Assembly (NCBI GenBank): GCA_949152475.1
Contig: OX424561.1
Coordinates: forward strand, 4,712,001 to 4,776,000
Source: Terebella lapidaria
Taxonomy: Eukaryota; Annelida; Polychaeta; Terebellida; Terebellidae
Reading direction: 5' to 3'
Length of the DNA stretch: 64,000 nucleotides
Positions 24,401 through 33,400 of this stretch are shown here, one piece after another; the stretch's first letter is position 1; every line of letters starts with the position of its first letter. The notes beneath the pieces are model-generated. The model was not told where the DNA came from, ran no database searches, and was given only the letters and a program-made list of their open reading frames with translations. The position numbers and the translations under genes are program-made.

Positions 24401-27400
24401 CAGTAGACGGAGGCGGTTGACAGTGTAGCGGTCGACGGAGGCGGATGGCAGTGTGGCGGAAGCGGAGGCAGTGTAGCGGTCGACGGAGGCGGAGCAGAAA
24501 GCAGATCCAGCAGCCGAGCCGATAGCAGAGCAGATAGCAGAGCAGATAGCAGAGCGGATAGCAGAGCAGATAGCAGAGCAGATAGCTGAGCGGACAGCAG
24601 ACCCGATGGCAGATCCGGAGGCAGAGCGGAGACCAAAGCGGAAGGCGGAACCCGGAGCAGAGCTGACAGTGAGACGGAGACGCGAGGATCCACGGAGAGA
24701 ACTTTACCGGCAACCATTCAAGCAGTAGCCGGAAGCAGAACCAGTTCAGCGGCTAGGGATGACGGAATGGAGTCTTCCGCGTCTGAACGAAGCCATGCGG
24801 ACGTGCAGAGAGCCCGGAGGAGTATCCTGGTAGATCAAGCCAGAGCTACACCCGGAATCCTGTCTCCGGTGGAAACCCGACCTCGACAGTCTTCCAGTGA
24901 GCGGTCCGGAAGGAGCCAAGTCCGAGCACCAACCCAGAGTCCACCCTACACATTCTACCCGTTTGGCGGTCCTTCAACTCAACCGTGTCCGTCACATTGT
25001 TTCCCGGTGAATATTGGGGGACGGAGCGCTTCCGTCTTTGCGCCCGCAGTCCCGGAGCACGCTAGATACTATGCAGTACGTTGGGGACCGGAGCAGTGGG
25101 GGCCAGCCGAGATGAGAGACTCCGGCGTCTACGTAGAGATCATGGAGCAGAGAGAGTCACCGTTTGGTCTCGTCCCGACCCGTCAGATCGTCCGGATTCC
25201 AGATTGGTCCATCCGAGACGAACGCCTCAGGAATGGGTTCTACGTCCCGCCCCAGTGGAGCCTCCATGATCCGGATCTTCTCCCGGTTGATGCCAGAGGG
25301 ACAAGCTTCGGACGACCGTTGGTACCACAGACCTTTCCACCGCGTCCGCCGTCGGGGAGCAGTTCGCGCCGTGATACTGGTGGGCAGTAGTCGTCGCAAG
25401 TCGTCGCAAGTCGTCGCAAGTCAAGTCGGCGCAAGGAGAAGAAAGAAGAACCGTTTCCCGGATTCTAGTATAATTAAGAGTTAAAAAGTGGGAAACGGAA
25501 CAAGCAAGATATCCGGGTACAGTGACGGTAAACTAGTTAAGAGATACCAGTACCCGGATCACGGAGACAAGTTGTGTTTGATTTTACGGACAGTTTAACG
25601 GTTGACAATTTGTATATATGTGATATTGTTCTGTTCGGGACGAACAGAGTCTAAGGAAGGGGGAGTGTAACGGTTTTGGGGCGTACCCAAAGGTTTCCCC
25701 TAGGTAATTATGTTAGTATTTTGTGATATTATGGTTAAATAACCGTTTGTTAGGGTGTATATGTGTTTAAAGGTTCATACGGTTCCGTATTGTTAATGTT
25801 TTAAAGGTTTTCCGTCTCGCAACTTAGTAATTTATGATGTTGGTAACGCCGGAGACGGATCCGGAGACGGAGACGGAACCGGACACGGAGCCGGAACAAT
25901 GGAGTACAAAAACGTAATGACGTTATTTCCGGAAGGTCATGTGATCAGCCTCATTTTCGGTTTAAAAGGTGACGTGTCAGCCACTGATTGGTTCTAGAGT
26001 GTTTTTAGAAATCCGGAAAATATCAGTGTTTTGGCGGACTATGACGTCACAATAGGTTGGTCACGTGACGTGGGTCTCAGGTCTATAAAAGCCCCCGCTT
26101 CACAGCGGACGGCGGAGTTGGTGTCCTGACGTCGACCTGTGCAGACCCCTTCTCCCATAGCAGAGTACTCCCTTATTCCGGATAGAGTCATCCAGATGAT
26201 AGCAGTTAAGTCTTCCGACTGTGAACTTGGAAAATAAACATGAAAACTTCAACCGAGTTGTTTTTCCGTGTTCGTTAGGGAACTGGAAGTTATAATAAAG
26301 TTAGTTTCCCGGAAAAGACAGTTATACGGAGTAAAGGAAGATAAGACTACAGTCGGTTAAGACCAAGTTGTAACGACGTCTTAGGGTGATCTAAGAACCC
26401 AGATCACCGAGGAAGGAGTCGGAGACGGAGACGGAGGTGGAAATCAACGGAGCAACTACGGAGGCGGTATCGGACGGAGCAGTTGCAGAGACGGGAACGA
26501 CGAAGCAGTTGCAGAGGCGGTACCGGACGACGGAGTTGCAGAGGCAGTACCTGACGGAGCGGTTGCGGTAACCGGAAGTGGGAACACTTCCGAGATACTC
26601 CATTTCAGGTGCGGTCGCAGGTTGCGGTGAGGCGGAGCCAACCGGAGCAGATTGCAGTGCGGCGGAACCTGGCAGAGCGGTTGCAGTATTCGGAAACGGC
26701 AGCGTTCCCGGATTCTTTATTCCAGGCGCAGTCGCAGTCTGCAGTAAGACGGAAAACGACGGAGCTGTTGCAGTAAAGCGGTTTCCCGACGGTGCAGTTG
26801 CAGATTAGCAGTCGGGCAACGGTTAAGAGGTCCATTCCAGACCACGCTACCAACCTTAGAGACTTCTAGCCGGAGTTCAACCGTACAGCAGTAGCAGTTT
26901 CCCGGAGTTTTACCGTTTCAGCTCCGGTTAAACAACAACTCACCCACCTCCCTAGAAAATCGGTTCATCAAGACGTCACAGAAGGGTTCAAACCCGTTAC
27001 AATAGTAATATAATAGTAATCAGCTTTTCCAACAGTTTATGTAATAGTAATAGTAATATATCTCAATTGTAATATGTAATATCTATTACAATTGCTATTA
27101 CTTCAGATTATTTACTCCATACCCTCGGCAGGATTATTTGGGGCTCTTCTTTATTACAGCATTCACTTTGTTCTTGTGGCTTGTCAGACAAACACGAACT
27201 ATTTCATTGTGAATGAGGCATTTCACCCTCCCCCACACCTCCCCCCATGCCTTGATTAACTGTTGGGGAGAGTGATTGCGTAATCAGTTTGATGGCAATC
27301 GAGGCATCAATAGGCAGCCACTGAGTTTATCATATATCATGTGTATAGTCAAATCAAGAAATCACCACATTAATTTGTTTGATGATCTTGTTCGCAACTT

Positions 27401-30400
27401 CAGAGGTTCAGACTCAAAGAGCACTGTGATCATAAGTACAGGTGTTGTAAAATGTTACATCAACTCTCGATAACACAGGTCAGGGATGGAGTTTGCCTGA
27501 ATAATAATTATATTTGAAACCAAACACGCAAAAGTCCAGCCGACACGATGTGCGAATGTGTGCTATAGAATGATACACTCATGGGTCTGTTGATCATGAC
27601 AGTGATTTATTCTTGAAATCGTTCTCCAATGAACGCGATGGCAACTTTGTTATTTGAATACATTAATTGTTGCTGAGTTGTGTTAAACAATATTTGTTGT
27701 GAACTTCGAATTTGAAAAGTAATAGTAATAGTAATTGATGCAAAAGTAATAGTAATATAATAGATTACTTTTCAAAAATAACGTAATTGTAATAGTAATA
27801 GTAATAGGTCAAATTCTGAATAGATTACATTTCAAAGTAATTGACCCCAGGCCTGTGACAGAAACACGTATCAGTGAGTTACTTAGCACCCTATGGTCAC
27901 TACATCTAGGTTTTGTTTCATACTTTTTAAGTTGTCTATTCCGTGGTATATGAGGAAGATAGCCCAGGAATTTAAAATTCAAAGACACCATGTCAACCAC
28001 CAGTCCCAGTCATAGGAATTGTGTTAGAATAAGTGTGTTTAGGAAGTCTAATTCATCAACACAACTGATTGTATCATAATGTTAAATAAACAGGTTATCT
28101 TAGTAAATTGCGATATACCTGCTATAGGGTCATAAATAACCAGCGCCACCTACCGTGCAAAGTTGTGTATCCAGGTGGCAGCGCGTGACAGCCTGTCGGG
28201 CTTGTGCTCACCCAGAGGGAAGCCCGTCGTTATATAATAGTTGTTGTTCACTGCAATATATCAAACGTGACTTCAACCGCAAATAAACCACACATACTAC
28301 GCCCAATTGGTTAATGGCAGATACCATTGCGTCAAATGTGGGATATGAAGAGTTATAAATGTATATTGTTCTGATCGACAGTGATATTTTCTACAATGTT
28401 TGAGGAGCAACGTAGTGTAAATCATGAATACTGATTTAACCGTAAACGAAAATTATTTTCTCCTCCATCTGGATCATCCAGTAATAAATTGTGATATAGT
28501 TCGGTGAAGACATTATATTCCGGTTGTCTCAGTGACTGGCGAGGTACCTGCTATGGGGTCCCTGTTGGACAGGTAGGCTGCCGTGAGCCAGTAGTCTGCC
28601 AGCCAACTCGGCGCCTTCTTCGCTCTGAAACAGACATTGTACCAAATCATCCTCTGGATCAGAGTGAACATGGATTGACCTACGTTGTGTGAATAAAACT
28701 TCAGATTTTCCATGGCGAATTTAACCTGGGTTAACCTGAGGAAGGTATTGATTACAGGCGAGTTAAACCCTGCAGGAGGATTTAAACCCTGCAGGAGTTT
28801 AATAATCGTTTTTGTTTTGGGCAAATCTGGAGATTCATAGATTTACATAGTTGTGTGTCACGTAAAACTAAAGTCTGAAATTCCATGGTGAACCTTGTGA
28901 CTGTGACTTCATGTACGTAGGATATGGAAGAGGCAAATTGCTGCCACCATTGTAGCATTATTGGCTTTCTGTATACATGTATTGATATCAGCCCATTTGT
29001 TCAAGCTACAAGTCTGAGAGTTTTGGTCACCTGTGTGTGGTATAAACCTGGAAAGGTGACTTTTGTATGAATTGAACATGGAAAGCAATTGTGAATTTGA
29101 GAGCGACAATTTGCAGTTAATGGGGACTTCTGTGAAAGATAAACTTGTATTGTGATTGTGACTTTGTTAGAGTTGAAATCCAAACTACATGTATTGTTGA
29201 CTTTTACTGTGATATTCAAATGGACTAGTCGCTATGTGCAGTTGTATGGTGAAAATTTGTATGGTAATTTTGTTTTGTTGCACTGACTTTTGTTTGAGGT
29301 AGGCCTGTAGTTTTGGGCCTTCATTCTTGCGGAAGCTCTCCACCGCCTCCTTGGTAGCCTCAAACTCCTCTCGCGACACGAATTGCCGACTAACGCTCAA
29401 CCACCTGACAAGGACACAAATAGTATGATGTCATACATGTAGTATATTATATTTATGACAAACACAGCACATACTGGATACTTGCCAAAAGTGCTAAACC
29501 ACAGTGTATGTTTATGAATAATTTGTTCGATATTTCATTTATTCGACAAGTATTTCATGTATAGCGACAGACTAATACACTTCACCACATTTTTATCAAT
29601 CTGTCAATGCAGTTTCAGTATATCGATACTGACCTGTCCAATGTGGCGTCGAGGTCTGGCAGTGGTTGTTTGGGCAGCAGTGTCTGGAGACTGAAGGTCT
29701 TCTCGCCCTGCACGGCATTCAGGAAACCCAGCAGGATGCCCCACACCTACAATGTAGCAACAAAGGTCCATACATTCAAAGTGTTTAAGACACGGGGAGG
29801 AACATAGGGTGATATGTGCATGGATGCTCAAAACGTGAAGAGGAAGGCAACGGAGAGGAATGCACCACGAAACACCACTCAGTTCTGGTCAACACTGCCT
29901 TGTATTGTATTGTATTGTATTGTATTTTACAATCTAAAAACCAAGCGTTGAGATCGCACCAAAACGCAGAAAGATATATACAGTTTGGTGTATTCATGAA
30001 AACCCACGCATTACGAACGTAACACCTCTCCTAATTTGAACAACAAATTTGGTTTTATGCCGACAACAGAAGTGCAACATTCATGAATTTATCATGAATA
30101 TACCAGCCTGTATATACTGTGTATACGTACATTTATTTAACACCTGTAAGTTTTGTGAAAGTGTTGCGTTATAGTGTTGATATTACATAATATCAAAGCT
30201 TAGTTTTTGGAGTGTGTATTCTGCACGAAAGAGAACTACGGGTGTAGGCCTAGACTAGAACAAGGAAGATCCATGCGTACACGTATATATATACACGTGG
30301 TACTCGGGAGTTACGTGCACGTAATCATGGTAATACATGTACATACTACTCTAGAGGCTAACAATATAGATCTAATCTTCAGTCGATGCAATACACGTAT

Positions 30401-33400
30401 GCATAGATTTTGTAGATGTAAACTGCCCGTATTCTCCTGCTACTTATATCCTCTGATACAACAGACATGAATAGTAGTTCTGGGGCTACGTATAGTAATT
30501 GATTATCAATTGTATTTCCATGATTTCCATGAGCCGCACATGTCTACGGGCAGAAACCCATAATGAGTCTCTGCTACGGGTAATTCATTGGCTATTCATC
30601 TCATTTGGGTACGAATATAACATACAGTATAATACATATATGTAGGTATTCTCAGATGTAGCGTGTGAACCATTTTGATCAATTTGTTTCCCTTTATCTT
30701 TACTCATATATAGGTTTTACAACATGGCCTATATAATAACCCGTAACTATCTGCACATACATGTACATGTAGATGCACATGCCGATGTTCTATGAGCTAA
30801 TGATAATTTAATCAGTCAGGCGGGTGTGTTGCATTCATCGAGGTCACCTTGACCCCATGCAGTATCAGACTCCCTACTGTCACTTCAAGGGACACTGTTA
30901 CTGTATGTGACTGTTGAGGAAGTCACGCCACCCCAGTCACCCCACCCGGCCCTCTCACTAGAGGGAGTCCTCCACGCCGCGGGATATACCTAATAATTAC
31001 CACGTTGTATTCGATCGACATCGATTGAGCATTCATGTTTATGCCATCAAACAAAACAACATACCAATCGGGAAAATATCAGCTGCTGTGGAAAGTCGGG
31101 GGAAGGGGCGAGGACAGAGTTGTGTCATCATAAAACATGCAACAAATGATCCATCCGAAAAGCAAACCCATTGCTACGAATAGCAATTATTTTGATGTTA
31201 TAAATTAGCTGGTAAAAACGAGGTATTGTTACTCGGCCATGCCTTCATTCAGATTTAATGCCTCTTCAGTCAGCTGCACTCGATAGCTGATGCAAAACTC
31301 ATCGTGTGCCTATTGGCGGACGGAGAGGTTTTTTTGCGGCAGCTTACATGTATATTGTGAACCGGGGCTTGCCTCGTTCGTTCCTTGCCTTGGTGTCATA
31401 TTGGAGCGGGTGCAATAACATTTTGATGGACGGCGATATTTCCGCTAGATCAATCCACCAACCATCTGTCGTATAGTGCTTTTATTGGCTATCATGCAAC
31501 ATGTAACATTGAAGTGGAAATATACCCGAGTACACATAATGTAGTATGCTACGTGTATACACAATAATCATTGTTTATAAATAGGCCAATTTGCATGCGT
31601 ACCTTTTACATATATTCGGAGGCACAAATGCTTGTAATTCGCCACGAATGTATTTATCTCGAAGAAAACTTCATGCATTTAGTACTGGATATCGTCAATA
31701 ATAGTAGGCTATCCCCAAGAATGAAGTACAGAGGGTGATATGTGGGATGATTACAGTTCACATTTATATCTGCTCACTTGGATCTATATGATATGATACT
31801 CGAAGTAGGCTATTTCTTTAGTTGCCACATGTATAGTAGCAAACAGTGTTTAATACAAATATAAATGTATGTCCAGCAAATTGCTGGCAAACACATGTTA
31901 CTTGCAACATCTGTTTCATTCACCAAGAAATAAGTTCTCAGGACATATGTACATTTGTACATGCTTGATTAGACTAGGCAGACTGGCTAATAATTCATGA
32001 TATATCCATGTACCGTTAATACCGTGCATGTATACGATTTACCCATACATGTATATTGATTGATATGTGTTGCCAATAGATTCATTGAATGACGCTGTGG
32101 TGCAGCTGTTTTTATATTGCTGAAAAGACCGCAGATGTCCAACTAAAACCAGATACTCATTTTTTAAGAATAATAGAGTAAACCTCATGGGTTATCATGG
32201 GTTATTATAGTATCCCATTTGGTTATAAAGATATGACAGCTTTAGTGCAAACTTCGTGCTATTCTTCATCTACTCATTCATTATTATGAGTATTCGTGCC
32301 ATTACAACTTCTACTATTTGCAACCATATATGGTGGTAATTTGTTTTTTATTTAGCACGCATACATTATGTGTAATCTGTGTTCCTTTACCGGAATTGGT
32401 TGTCAAGGTAACTATTCTTGAGATATTTCCTAAAGCAAACGTGGTTGCTGGGGATATTGAATTATGTGCCACTAAATTGGCAAAAATGTGTGTGAGAACA
32501 TTTTATTGTTTTCATAATTTAAACCTTTTTGTACCACAACTTCCTAATTGAAGCTCCTAGCAACCACGTTGACATGGGCCATATGCATAGTATGGTTGTC
32601 ATGGTGACCGGATACATCTTATGAGTACATGTATAGGCTTCATGTTATACTATTTTTCGCTATCATGCACAGGAAACTAAATAAAAAGGCGCTAAAAGTA
32701 GCTGGTTGAATCAAGCTACTCATGTGACCTCATGATTCCTCATTATATCTATTGGACCCAAAATTGCAGTACGAAAACTAGAACAAGGGACCAGATACAA
32801 CCTCGAGAACAGTTAAAGATATTGAGGTTCTGTAAGAACCCGCACGTAATTACGTTTGTATTTTTTGATCCCATGATACATGTAACTAGAAAATCAATTT
32901 GACTTCAGTTAGCTTCGAATAGCTTCGGAATTTGACTTGAGTTATAATTTAAAATATAATAATATAGCTTCGAGAAAGTTAACTTTACGATTTCATTATA
33001 TAAAGATATTTGTAACCATGTATAATGAATACTTGACGTATGTATTACATCTGAAAGAGCGATCATTAACTATTGAGCCACATTCTGAGGGTGAGACTGA
33101 CCTTGGTTCTGAGGGACCTCGGGTTGTAGATCCAGCCTCTGTACGAGAGCAGAGCTTTGACGGAGCGCCGCCGACCCCACTCGAGACACTTGAAGTACAT
33201 ATATCCGAGCGCGAAGGCGGCCAGTGCGGCGTACAGCTGTCTGGGGACGACTCCCGTCACCCTGGACACGAGACTCCCTTCCGGTACGACCCAGCCCTCG
33301 AGAGCCAGCCATCGCTCTGAGAGGACAGTGGGCAGTGGGGCCCGGGCGATCGCCGTGGACAGTGATGCCGTCAGGAGTCCAGCCGTGGTCGGACCGTACA

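Larger units (their letters stand above)
16475..27001 (+). mobile_element. Ty3/gypsy LTR retrotransposon, element 2 (gag-pol looks whole)
   Basis: Same family as element 1. The LTRs are both 1336 bp with no difference found by eye, and the 4-bp target duplication atag lies at 16471-16474 and 27002-27005. Parts seen are a tRNA-Leu-type primer site, gag with a zinc knuckle, one long pol frame (protease, reverse transcriptase, RNase H, integrase), an internal TATA module and a short conserved accessory ORF. The zinc-finger parts of the accessory region seen in element 1 are not recognised here. Identical LTRs point to a very recent insertion. It is inserted into the hAT-like repeat within intron 5 of the CPT1-like gene. 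Confidence 0.96.
16406..27855. mobile_element. AT-rich hAT-like non-autonomous element, split by LTR element 2
   Basis: Terminal inverted repeats CAGGCCTGGGGT (16406-16417) and ACCCCAGGCCTG (27844-27855) bound AT-rich arms full of TAATAG words, for example 16417-16474 and 27002-27115 / 27715-27840. The CAGG-type end fits the hAT superfamily. Flanks share tCAGAAAC / aCAGAAAC, offset by two bases on the right, so an 8-bp target duplication is only approximate. No transposase frame is seen; without element 2 the repeat would be about 0.9 kb. Confidence 0.6.

Noticed and set aside
32398-32609. X-box-like (RFX) words in CPT1-like intron 1, with another near 15916
   Set aside because: The matches are imperfect and such words are frequent by chance in this much sequence; no second line of support.
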